64,000 nucleotides of DNA from Monomorium pharaonis (taxonomy: Eukaryota; Arthropoda; Insecta; Hymenoptera; Formicidae), in NCBI RefSeq assembly GCF_013373865.1, contig NC_050471.1, positions 20,145,047-20,209,046 on the forward strand, in the 5' to 3' direction. Below are positions 1 to 9,111 of the stretch, in pieces. Position 1 is the stretch's first letter. Each line of letters opens with the position of its first letter. The position numbers were made by a program, and so were the translations under genes. A model generated the notes under the pieces. The model was given only the letters and a program-made list of their open reading frames with translations. It was not told the origin of the DNA and searched no databases.

Positions 1-240
1 AGTGACACTCCGTGTCTGCACCTTTGATCTTTGCGTGTAGGTCCACGTAACCATCCTCCTAATAACACTGCACTTATTATAACCCATATTTTTAAAATAA
101 TCTTATAAGTTATCTGGGCACGTACCCTAACAGCACATGATATCCTACTTATCATCTCATTTTAATACTCAATGTATTGTAATCATCGTAGAATGTTGAG
201 ATCATCGCTATAATATCTTTTATAGTATTATTCGATTTTT

Positions 241-415
241 TTTCGCGCGCGTATACTCTCAGGTTGTACTCAATGTACGGAAATGATACGTACGGCTTTT
301 TACCGCGCGCGTACATTCTCAGGTTGTACTCAAAGTACGCAAATGATACGTACGCCTTTCTATCGTGCGCGTACATATTCAGATTTTACTCAAGATACGG
401 AAACGGTACGTATAC
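241..415. repeat. 60-bp tandem repeat, three units
   Basis: Three consecutive units start at 241, 301 and 361 with an exact 60-bp period. Each opens with an alternating CG run (cgcgcgcgta), continues through a ttgtactcaa-type segment and ends near a TACGTACG palindrome. The third unit is the most diverged and fades after 415. The short frames through it on both strands are by-products of the repeat. I recognise no family. Confidence 0.85.
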
Positions 416-791
416 TAATGACATCTGCATATCATCGTCAAATCATCACTCGTCATCACTGTTCCAGTCTCTTTTCTACGGATCTGCATGACGATATATA
501 TTAATTATATTGAAGCGTGATTGATATAAAGGTAATTTTTCTTTATAACTTTTATTTCATATAATATTGAATAAAGTTAGCAAAACAATTGTTACATAAT
601 ATAAATTATATTTTTTTAAATTTTGTACAACTTCGTAAAACTTCTGATTAAGAGGTTATCCTTGGTCACAAAGCCGCATTTAGCAAAAGTATTATTCATG
701 CTAAAAGATGTAAAACTATAATAATTAAAACGTTTTGCGTTAAATATCTTATTTGATATACATACAATTTCCAAGTAGTGTCGCGAACGTG
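416..791. other. AT-rich stretch, no gene seen
   Basis: This is AT-rich sequence with no coding frame that resembles a protein, no palindrome and no tandem repeat. It ends at the target duplication of the foldback element FB1. Confidence 0.5.
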
Positions 792-799
792 AAGTAATA

Positions 800-1031
800 G
801 AGTGAGTCCCAGATGTGCACAGTAATAAACGGACACAGTGCGAAACGGACACAGTAACAAACGGACACAGACTAAATGCGCACAGTGCGAAACGGACACA
901 GACTAAATGCGCACAGAGCGAAACGGACACAGTGCGAAACGGACACAGACCAAATGCGCACACTGCACATGCGCACGGACCAAATGCACACACGGAAAGT
1001 CGCAAACCCATGTGATGCAGTGAATGCTTTG

Positions 1032-1078
<47 letters not shown>

Positions 1079-1392
1079 GGGGGGGTACAAGGAAGGCCTT
1101 CGGCCCCTCCTCCCGCACCCACCCCGTCCAAGCCGCTAACCTGACTTGTAGACTTTATTCTGCTTGCAATGTACATGGATTGCATTTGGTCCGTGCGCAC
1201 GTGCAGTGTGCGCATGTGCAGTGTGCGCATTTGGTCCGTGTCCGTTTCGCACTGTGTTCGTTTCGCACTGTGTTCGTTTCGCTCTGTGCGCATTTGGTCT
1301 GTGTCTGTTTGTTACTGTGTCCGTTTATTACTGTGTTCGTTTCACTCAGCCTGCTGTGTCCGTTTATTACTGTGCGCATCTGGGACGCTCCC
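800..1392. mobile_element. Modular foldback element FB1
   Basis: A 593-bp palindromic element flanked by a perfect 8-bp duplication AAGTAATA (792-799 and 1393-1400). The ends are GAGTGAGTCCCAGATG and, inverted, GGGAGCGTCCCAGATG. Each arm is a string of 15-16-bp modules of two kinds: NNNNAAACGGACACAG, with a 4-base tag such as taat, tgcg, taac or agcg, and ACYAAATGCGCACAG. Module order differs between the two arms. The core has a CA microsatellite, a G run and a GGCC-TTCG-GGCC hairpin. No protein is encoded; the frames crossing it are module artefacts. The 8-bp duplication fits P- or hAT-type transposition, so it is probably a non-autonomous DNA element. Confidence 0.85.
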
Positions 1393-1400
1393 AAGTAATA

Positions 1401-1982
1401 TGGTTAGCATATTTGTCTGAACTTATATATTTTTGAAGGTTGCTGATACAATCAACCGTCTTTGTTGTATTTGTTATTATTTTTGTGAGAATGTCCGGAA
1501 CGTCACGCGAATCTTATTATTATATTGGTAATTATGTCTTATAACATCAACAATACATAAAATTGCTTTCAGAGGTGCTTGCTTTTGCGGTTCAATTTCT
1601 TTGTTATTTGAATTGGCCGCTGACTATTTGACAATCTACTGCTGGTTCTACGCTGTAGAAGTTTACGTGACAGGTATGCTTTATTCAACACATAAACTTA
1701 AAATTAATTTAGTTTTATCATATTTTTTTTAAGATATAATTTGAATTTGTTAACTAATTATACAATTTATATCTGTTACAGGCAAAGCTCGCATGGTGTG
1801 CAGTGTCAGTATTGCCCGGGAAGAGCCTACAGGAGGGCAGTACCTAAAAGATATAACTTGATTTAAATTAAATTGTATTCGCGACACACCGGGCCATATT
1901 CGCTATAAACAAGCTTTGCCAAGTATTATATTCAAATTATAATAAAAACAAATTTATAATGTAAAATTGTCAAATTAATGGA
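1401..1982. other. Unassigned AT-rich stretch
   Basis: No supported gene. A short GC-richer patch near 1780-1855 lies after a pyrimidine-rich stretch and could be a decayed exon, but it has no recognisable protein frame. Confidence 0.4.
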
Positions 1983-2113
1983 CGTGTTTAAGACTAACAG
2001 AGCGGCTAGCCTGCTCGCCGAGTGGTTGAATATGTGATTGATTGGATCTATAAGAAAAAATCAATCATATTTAATCGCTCGGCAAGCAGGCTAGCTGCTT
2101 TGTTATCTTGAAC
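1983..2113. repeat. Palindromic MITE-like hairpin
   Basis: The left arm (around CTAACAGAGCGGCTAGCC) is repeated inverted in the right arm (GGCAAGCAGGCTAGCTGC), with both arms running inwards to an AT-rich loop. Total length is about 130 bp. The superfamily is not assigned because no clear target duplication was found. Confidence 0.75.
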
Positions 2114-3627
2114 GCGCAATAACCCTAACCTAATCCTAATCTATATATAAGCGCGCGCGCCCCACTGCATAAATGTGTGCGCGTGTACGTGATCGACTAA
2201 CCCTTTTCGTTTTCATCATTGCGATGATCTACAGCATTCGCAGCGAAATTCTATGGGAGATGCTACTGCGTACATAAGTACATACGCAGAACGTACTTAC
2301 AAGGAAAGGGTCGGAAGTGTCCCCCTCCGATCTTAATGAGCTTTTAATATGTTGTTTTCTAGACAAAAATAAGGGACACGTATTTTTTTATAAGTGCCCA
2401 TACACACTTTTAGAGGGTGAAACACCCCTTAACAAAATCGGATTTTCTGTTTCGGGGCGAATATCTCCGGAACTAAACAAGATAGAAAAAAATTGTTAAA
2501 ATAAAAGTTGAAGGGCTTTAGAAGTACTATAAAAAAGTAACAAAAAATTTTTTTGATGTTTTAATTTTTAAAAATATCCCTATCACTCAATAAATTTTTT
2601 CAAAATTTCAAAATTTTTTTATCACCAAATAAAAGGTTATTTTTTTACAAATTCAACGGTATATGATGAAGTTATGTTTCGACAAACCATTTTTCAGAAA
2701 AAATTAAAAACCTCGATATATATGCATTATGCCTGTTATCGCGCTCGATTTTTCACGCGTTTCGTTCGCAACTTCTCGATAGAAGATGACGATGCCAATT
2801 AATTTTGAAGGACATAATATGCAATTCATAATCTCGCACAGACATTGCTAGACATAACAGACATGAATATGTATTATTATGAATCAAAATACGAAGGTTC
2901 AATGTGAATGTCAGACGGTCAAAGAATAATCCAAGAGTGATGATACATCGAACATGTATTTGAAATGTGTATGTACGCATATATATAGTACATATATTGT
3001 ATACATGGGAAAAAGAATATTAAAATATAAGTAAATATAGAAGTAAATAGAAGTAAAATAGAAGTAAAATATAAAATAATATTAATATTAATTAATAATA
3101 ATGAAATAAAAGTATTATTATTATTATATATTATTATTGATGTTAATATTAATATTAATATAATATTAATATTTTTACATAAAATATGCAGAATATCAAA
3201 TAAAAATATTTCTAATTTGAGGTACCACAAGATTGATCGTAGCTATCAATTATAGTCGCGTAGCTTTATATAATGCATGCTATACTTATTTCTTACTTAT
3301 TCATATTTCATGTAGAAGTGGAATTTCAGTATATTATCAATAATTGTCATTTTTCTACAGCTTGTTGATTACATTTCAAGCTTGCGACAGAGGTTGAATA
3401 AAAAATTAAGGTCAATAACAACGGAAATGTTCAAAGTACACTATAGGTATCGTTAGAACGCTAGTATAAAATGCTGCCGCTTTGCGAGCGCTGCCTTATT
3501 GTGTGAAATCGTTTAGTCGTGTACTATTGATCGCTGGATGTGTTTTTGTGAGTATGTATTGACATTTTAAAAATATCTATTAATAGCTAAAAATTATACT
3601 ACATTTATAATTTTACTTTAATAACAC
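2114..3627. other. Unassigned stretch with low-complexity patches
   Basis: No gene supported. 2122-2145 has a few CCTAA-type units. 2380-2680 resembles a decayed dispersed repeat with A/T homopolymers. 3050-3185 is dominated by ATT/TAA triplets. Near 3474 a TATAAAA sequence is followed at 3548 by a GTGAGTATG splice-donor-like site, which could be a promoter with a short untranslated exon, but there is nothing to anchor it. Confidence 0.4.
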
Positions 3628-5030
3628 AGGCACACACAAAAAAAGTGGTTGGTCCGGCGGACTAGACTAGTCAATTCTTATGTATTTCGACCCGCTGAAT
3701 CCGAATCTAAGGTCAGAATTGCAAAGTTAGCTCGCATTTTCTAACCTCAAAAAAAATTTTTTTTTAAATATTGGTCCAGTGGGCCAGACTAGTCAATCCT
3801 CATGTATTTTGACCCGCTGAATCCGAATCCAAGGTCAAAATTGCAAAGTTAGCTCGCATTTCCTACCCTAAAAAAAAATTTTTTTTTAATGTTGGTCCGG
3901 CAAATCAGACTAGTTTATTCTTATGTATTTTGACCCGCTAAATCCAAATCCAAGGTCAGAATTGCTGAATTGGTTCATTTTTTCCTAACCTCAAAAAAAA
4001 AAATTTTTTTTAATGTTGGTCCGGCGGACCAGACTAGTCTATCCTTATGTATTTTGACCCGCTAAATCCAAATCCAAGGTCAGAATTGCTGAATTAGCTC
4101 ATTTTTTCCTAACCTCAAAAAAAATTTTTTTTAGGTTAGGAAATGCGAGCTAACTTTGCAATTCTGACCTTGGATTCAGATTCAGCAGGTCAAAATAGTG
4201 AGTCCCAGATGCGCACAGTAATAAACGGACACAGCAAGCTGAGTGAAACGGACACAGTAACAAACGGACACAGACCAAACGGACACAGTAATAAACGGAC
4301 ACAGTAACAAATGGACACAGACCAAATGTGCATAGAGCGAAACGGACACAGTACGAAACGGACACAGAGCGAAACGGACACAGTGCGAAACGGACACAGA
4401 CCAAATGCGCACACGGAAAGTCGCAAACCCATGTGATGCAGTGAATGCTTTGCACGCACACACACACACACACACGGGGGGGTGCAAGAGGGGCCTTCGG
4501 CCCTCCTCCCGCACCCACCCCGTCCAAGTCACTAACCTATGTGGACTTTACTCTGCTTGCAATGTACATAGATTGCATTTGGTCCGTGCGCACGTGCAGT
4601 GTGCGCATGTGCAGTGTGCGCATTTGGTCCGTGTGCATTTGGTCCGTGCGCATTTGATCTGTGTCCGTTTCGCACTGTGTCCGTTTCGCTCTGTGCGCAT
4701 TTGGTCTGTGTCCGTTTGTTATTGTGTCCGTTTGTTACTGTGTCCGTTTATTACTGTGTCCGTTTGATCTGTGTCCGTTTGTTACTGTGTCCGTTTCACT
4801 CAGCCTGCTGTGTCCGTTTATTACTGTGTGCATCTGGAACGTTCTCGGTCAAAATACATAAGGATTGACTAGTCTGGCCCACCGGACCAATATTTAAAAA
4901 AAAATTTTTTTGTGGTTAGAAAATGCGAGCTAACTTTGCAATTCTGACCTTAGATTCGGATTCAGCGGGTCGAAATACATAAAGATTGACTAGTCTAGTC
5001 CGCCGGACCAACCACTTTTTTTGTGTGCCT
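3628..5030. mobile_element. Foldback element with about 120-bp tandem units, hosting FB2
   Basis: The outer ends are AGGCACACACAAAAAA (3628) and its inverted match ending at 5030. The left arm holds four head-to-tail units of about 120 bp starting near 3651, 3773, 3893 and 4018; each begins GGTCCGGCGGAC-like and ends in an A-run/T-run. The right side (4130-4195 and 4847-5030) is inverted. FB2 is inserted at 4196. No coding capacity. Apart from FB2's own duplication I could not define a target duplication for the outer element. Confidence 0.75.
4196..4846. mobile_element. Modular foldback element FB2
   Basis: The second copy of the FB family, 651 bp, with a perfect 8-bp duplication GGTCAAAA (4188-4195 and 4847-4854). 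The ends are TAGTGAGTCCCAGATG and, inverted, GAGAACGTTCCAGATG. The arms use the same module alphabet as FB1 (for example TAATAAACGGACACAG and AGCGAAACGGACACAG), and the core has a CA repeat, a G run and the GGGCC-TTCG-GGCCC hairpin. Because it sits inside another foldback element, it is the younger insertion. Confidence 0.85.
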
Positions 5031-5161
5031 ATGTAATTTTCAAAAATCAATAATGATATAAATTTATATTTGTTACATTTTTTTATAGTTTGTGAAGAAA
5101 ATATTTTTGGTACTTTATCATCATTCACTACCAAACTCTTTTATGTAGAAAACCAGTGACA

Positions 5162-5382
5162 AAATACATTTATACACGTAATATTATTAGATCTTTTTAT
5201 TCAGACTTCTTATCGAGGACCAAGATTTTAAAAAAAGGTTTAAAATATATATGCTTGTTAAAGAGAACAATGAAATACATTTATACACGTAATATTATTA
5301 GATCTTTTTATTCAGACTTCTTATCGAGGACCAAGATTTAAAAAAAAGGTTTAAAATATATATGCTTGTTAAAGAGAACAAT
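5162..5382. repeat. 111-bp tandem duplication
   Basis: Two nearly identical copies, 5162-5272 and 5273-5382, both starting aaatacatttatacacg and ending in the same AT-rich tail. The copies differ by very few bases, so the duplication is recent. No function recognised. Confidence 0.85.
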
Positions 5383-5528
5383 AAAATACTAATTTTAATG
5401 CCAATAACAATATAATGTAAATATTATATGCATATTACAAAACCTTATTCTTTAAATACAACTACTAATTATACTTTAAAACTATATCTGTATACTTCTA
5501 ATTTATTACTTACAATTTTTAAGGTAAA

Positions 5529-6066
5529 ATGTTCTTCAATCCGAGAAATGTAATAGTGTTGCTGTTCACCGCAGCAACTTTTAATTTACCAGAAACTCCT
5601 GTGACAAGACAAGAAATTGAAGTAAAGGAGAAAGTGGAAAATATGCTACAAACAATGCATAATAAGAATTTTGAAATTGAAGAGGAAGAGTCATTGGACT
5701 TTGAAAATTCTTTCGATATACCAGAAGCAGATTTAGTAGAGGATGAAGGAAATGAAGAAGAAGAAAGAACATATTATGTAAAGGAAATGATATGTGTAAA
5801 TGATGAAATCCCAATCGAATATAAAAGAAGTGCTGTTAACTTTTGGAAACCTGTTGGGTCAGTCGTTTAAGACAAAGTCGCTTGAAACCGTAAAACATCG
5901 ATTTCGGAAAGTTACATTATTACGCCAATTACGACGATGGGAACAACAAATAAACAGCGGCGGGACTAGATTACAGAAAGTGAAAGAAATTTCATTATAT
6001 ATATTACAAAAGTTCCAAGAAAGTGTTGACAAAGGAGTAATTATTCATGATATAGATATTGCTTGA
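5529..6066 (+). pseudogene. Decayed transposase N-terminal region
   Basis: Two overlapping plus-strand frames appear to be one broken gene. The first (5529-5870) is acidic and ends with a Tyr-Lys-Arg-Ser-Ala-Val helix-turn-helix-like start. The second (5800-6066) continues with a basic segment (RFRKVTLLRQLRRWEQQ) and a helical stretch ending HDIDIA. The layout, an acidic leader followed by a small DNA-binding region, resembles the N-terminus of pogo/jerky-type transposases known from insects. The shift between frames lies around 5840-5890. No catalytic domain follows. Family assignment is an inference. Confidence 0.45.
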
Positions 6067-6076
6067 TGGGCCCTCA

Positions 6077-6166
6077 AAGCAAGTCGACACAAGCATCGTT
6101 CTATCCTTTTCTATGTTTAATGAGTAACAAAGATAGAACGATACTTGTATCGACTTGTGTCACTAA
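6077..6166. repeat. Short hairpin element
   Basis: Arms AAGTCGACACAAGCATCG and its imperfect inverse (ending around CGACTTGTGTC) flank a loop of about 25 bp. It directly follows the transposase remnant. Confidence 0.7.
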
Positions 6167-6198
6167 ATGGAAAGCACCCTATACGGACACAGTATAAT

Positions 6199-6357
6199 AG
6201 CGTGTTCGACTGGCCTGGGTTAATCGTTCCGGGAGCGATTAATGACGTTATAAGACCAATCACAGCCATTTTTCTGAAGAAGGGAATAACTGTGATTGGC
6301 CAGTTCTAGAGGAAAAGAAACCGAAACGGGTTAACCCAGCACGGGTTGAAAACGCCA
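6199..6357. repeat. Palindromic MITE-like element
   Basis: The left end GCGTGTTCGACTGGCCTG.. is mirrored on the right by ..GGGTTGAAAACGCC, and internal CCAATCACAG / CTGTGATTGG segments pair as well. Length is about 160 bp. No protein coding. Confidence 0.65.
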
Positions 6358-6661
6358 TAACAGATTTTCGCCTCACTCAAAACCACAAAAATCGGTCTCC
6401 TGGTTTTAGTCTTCATAGGTGCTCCAATGGGTGAGGGAGTTGTTGAACGCACGATAAGGGAAGCGAGAATGCTTTCCTTTTTTATTTGTTCAGCGTCTCT
6501 TTCTACAAGTTGACACCATCGACATCAACGAACGTAACCGAAGATATTCGAGTTGCGTTATAGCTTATGCATAATAATTTTTTGAAGATTGCATTTCATA
6601 CTTTTATTCGAGACTTAGCGGATATGAAGTATTTCTATCCAGATAACCAAATCTGCAAAAG

Positions 6662-6852
6662 CAGAATCCCACACAGCAGATCCACAGCCTACTGTGCCCG
6701 TATTAAGCTTGTGTTTTGTAGACAGAATCTGCTGGACAAAATCTGACGGCATATTGGCGGCAGAAAAGTAGCAGATCTGTCGAATGCAGTCTCTGTCCAC
6801 AGAACATAAGCTTAATGCGGACATAGTAGGCTATGGATTTGCTGTGGGGTTC
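6662..6852. repeat. Inverted-repeat element with CAGATC-rich modules
   Basis: The segments CAGCAGATCCACAGCCTACTG and, inverted, CATAGTAGGCTATGGATTTG form arms around a CTGCT/AGCAG-rich centre. Module style resembles the element at 40529-41608, which also reiterates CAGAT/CTGTTG words. Confidence 0.6.
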
Positions 6853-7088
6853 TGGACAGCGATCATGAATTGTCACTTTTCACTGGTAGGTAAGTAAAAA
6901 GTGAAATGTGAAAAAGGGAAGAATGAAAAGTAGTATTTCTATTATACAAATTATTAATATAAAAATGTAACTACAGTATATAAAATGTAATGAATAATAT
7001 ATTAATAAGTATCAAGCAACCAAAATTTATAGTTATAATGTAATATAATAGTATATAATACAATTAAATATAACAAATGATTGTAAAG

Positions 7089-7112
7089 TTAGGTTAGGTT
7101 AGGTTAGGTTAA
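7089..7112. repeat. Interstitial telomere-like TTAGG run
   Basis: About four and a half head-to-tail TTAGG units, the insect telomeric motif. This run is short and internal, so it is an interstitial trace rather than a chromosome end. Confidence 0.8.
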
Positions 7113-7338
7113 CCGTCAGCATGAATTCTTCAAACGTGAAATTATTTCATGTAAACTTTTGATTTGTTTGAAAACAATGTCAATTTTATGGAAATTTTTA
7201 ACCTTCACGTGAGGTAGTCGAAAGTGAAAAATATGAATACAATTTTAGAGAGAAATAGGATGTAGGTCATATAACATGGGCTGAAAAGTCCCGGGCTTAA
7301 CAAAGAAAACACGGTTTTTTTTTTGTTCAAAATTAGCT

Positions 7339-8376
7339 TTATTCATCAACGTAATCTCCATCAAGAACAACGCAATCATTCCAGCGCCGCTCTAACATAT
7401 CAATATCACTTTTGTAGAACAATTTATCTTTTGCCTCAAAATAGGCCTCAGTTTCAGCGATAACCTCTTCATTCGTGCGACATTTCTTATCGGCGAGCAT
7501 TTTTTTGAGGTCTGCGAACAGCCAGTAGTCGCTGGGAGCCAAATCTGGCAAATACGGTGGATGTGAGAGCAATTCGAAGTTCAATTTATATAGTTTTGCC
7601 ATTGTTTTGATTGACTTGTGACACGGTGCGTTGTCTTGATGAAACAAAACTTTTTTTTGCCATATGCGGTCGTTTCTTTGCAATTTCGGCTTTCAAACGT
7701 TCCAATAACGCTATATAATATTCACTGTTGATGGTATTTCCCTTCTCAAGATAATCGATGAATATTACACCACGTACATCCCAAAATACCGAGGCCATAA
7801 CTTTTCCAGCCGATTGTTGTGCTTTCGGGCGCTTTGGACGAAGTTCACCAGTTGCTGTCCACTCAGATGACGATCGTTTTGATTCCGGAGTGAAATGGAT
7901 CCATGTTTCATCCATTGTCACATATCGACGCAAAAATTCCGGTTTGTTACGTTTAAACATGGCCAAACACTGCTCAGAATCATCAACACGTTCTTGTTTT
8001 TAGTCAACAGTGAGAAAACGCGGCACCCACTTTGAACAAAGCTTTCTCATAGTCAAATGCTCATGCAATATAAAGCCAACACGTTCTTTTGATATCTTTA
8101 CGATGTCAGCTAACTCACGCAACTTCACTTTTCGATCATTCAAAACGATTTTGTGGATTTTTTTGATGTTTTTTGGTGTTACCGCCTCATTTGGACGTCC
8201 ACTGCATTCTGCATCATCAGTGTCTCTACGACCACGTTTGAAGTCAGCAAACCAACGTTTATTGTTGTTTCTGATGGAGCGGAGTCCCCATAACACTTTT
8301 CAAGCCATTGCTTCGCTTGAATTTTTTCCCATCAAGAAGCAGTGTAAAATTAAAACACGAAATTGTTTTTGATCCA
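7339..8376 (-). pseudogene. mariner transposase, frameshifted
   Basis: Read leftwards, the pieces form a mariner-family DD34D transposase of about 345 aa. The start region is at 8376-8297 (MDQKQFRVL.., with an in-frame stop). The helix-turn-helix region is at 8296-8000 (KISKERVG, LRKL-like). The first catalytic block with the MDETWIH motif is at 7966-7590. The third block (FHQDNAPCHKS and PDLAPSDYW motifs) is at 7683-7339. At least three disruptions separate them: a stop near 8303, a change of frame near 8000-7966 and another near 7640. The catalytic aspartates are still visible, so the copy died recently by small mutations. It cannot make a functional enzyme. Confidence 0.9.
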
Positions 8377-8502
8377 TTGTTTTGAAAATAACAAAAGTAG
8401 CGTCACTCTTAGCACAATAACTCACATACTAATGAATAGAATATCATGAAATTTTAACAGCTGTCTTTTGAAGGTTAGTACTAACTGAAAAAGAGGTAAA
8501 TG

Positions 8503-8778
8503 TGTGGCGACTGGAGAGTTTCCTCTCTCGTGTAGCTCAGCGCCCGTGCCTACGCGACGCTGTAGTCTTCCGTCGCCAGTCAGATCCGCTTGGTCCGCCA
8601 TTACGAATAGCCACATTTTTGTACTCCTGCCGCGTAACGCTACATTAAAGAGTTCTCGTTATGTTACAACTCGTAAGTGTTAAATTAATTGCTGCCTGCC
8701 CTTCTTCGTACCGATGGGTAGTCGTAGGCCTCCCACCGGTTTCGTGTAAGTGCACATGAAGATGTGTTAAAGCCTACA
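8503..8778 (+). repeat. 5' LTR of CsRn1-like element
   Basis: 276 bp, beginning TGTGGCGACTGGAG and ending AAAGCCTACA. It is closely similar to the 3' LTR once the MITE in the latter is discounted. It includes the intact GTCGCCAG site that is duplicated around the MITE in the 3' copy. Confidence 0.85.
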
Positions 8779-8779
8779 C

Positions 8780-8797
8780 TGGTGACCCCGACGTGAT
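8780..8797 (+). other. Primer-binding site (tRNA-Trp)
   Basis: TGGTGACCCCGACGTGA starts one or two bases after the 5' LTR and is the complement of the 3' end of insect tRNA-Trp including its CCA. Minus-strand DNA synthesis would start here. Confidence 0.8.
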
Positions 8798-8799
8798 CG

Positions 8800-9111
8800 T
8801 TTCGGTCACGGACGCAGCGCAGCAGCGGCTTCATCAGGAGCAAAATTAGGACTCGATCCTGTGCCCCGGCATTCCACCAGGGATTTTCTCGTCTCGAAGA
8901 AACATAATCAGTCGAGTTTTTCCTTCTTTTCTACCGGGAAAACGCCGGACGAGTCCATTGCGCGGCGTCACACAGGGTCCGGACGAGTCCATCTCGGCGC
9001 GGGAAAAGGCACCGGCCAGGCCGATCGCAAATTTACCCTGCTGTTGGCGGAGTTACCACCACGGCAGGTGGACGCACGCCTCATCATCGCGAAATCCGTC
9101 CTCCGACGGTC
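8800..9111 (+). pseudogene. Degenerate leader/gag-protease remnant
   Basis: GC-rich sequence between the primer site and the reverse transcriptase. Short frames on both strands exist, but none gives a recognisable Gag zinc knuckle or aspartic protease motif. A typical element of this clade has well over 1 kb here, so most of gag-protease has been deleted. Confidence 0.5.

Noticed and set aside
815..1392. CRISPR-like array
   Set aside because: The repeats are adjacent modules without unique spacers, arranged as inverted arms with transposon-type duplications in a eukaryotic genome.
616..1436. Cys/Val/Leu-rich and Asn/Gly/His-rich proteins on both strands across FB1, and the same at 4150-4868, 14529-15419 and 15425-15916
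   Set aside because: The 15-16-bp modules lack stop codons, so all frames stay open. Products are periodic and meaningless.
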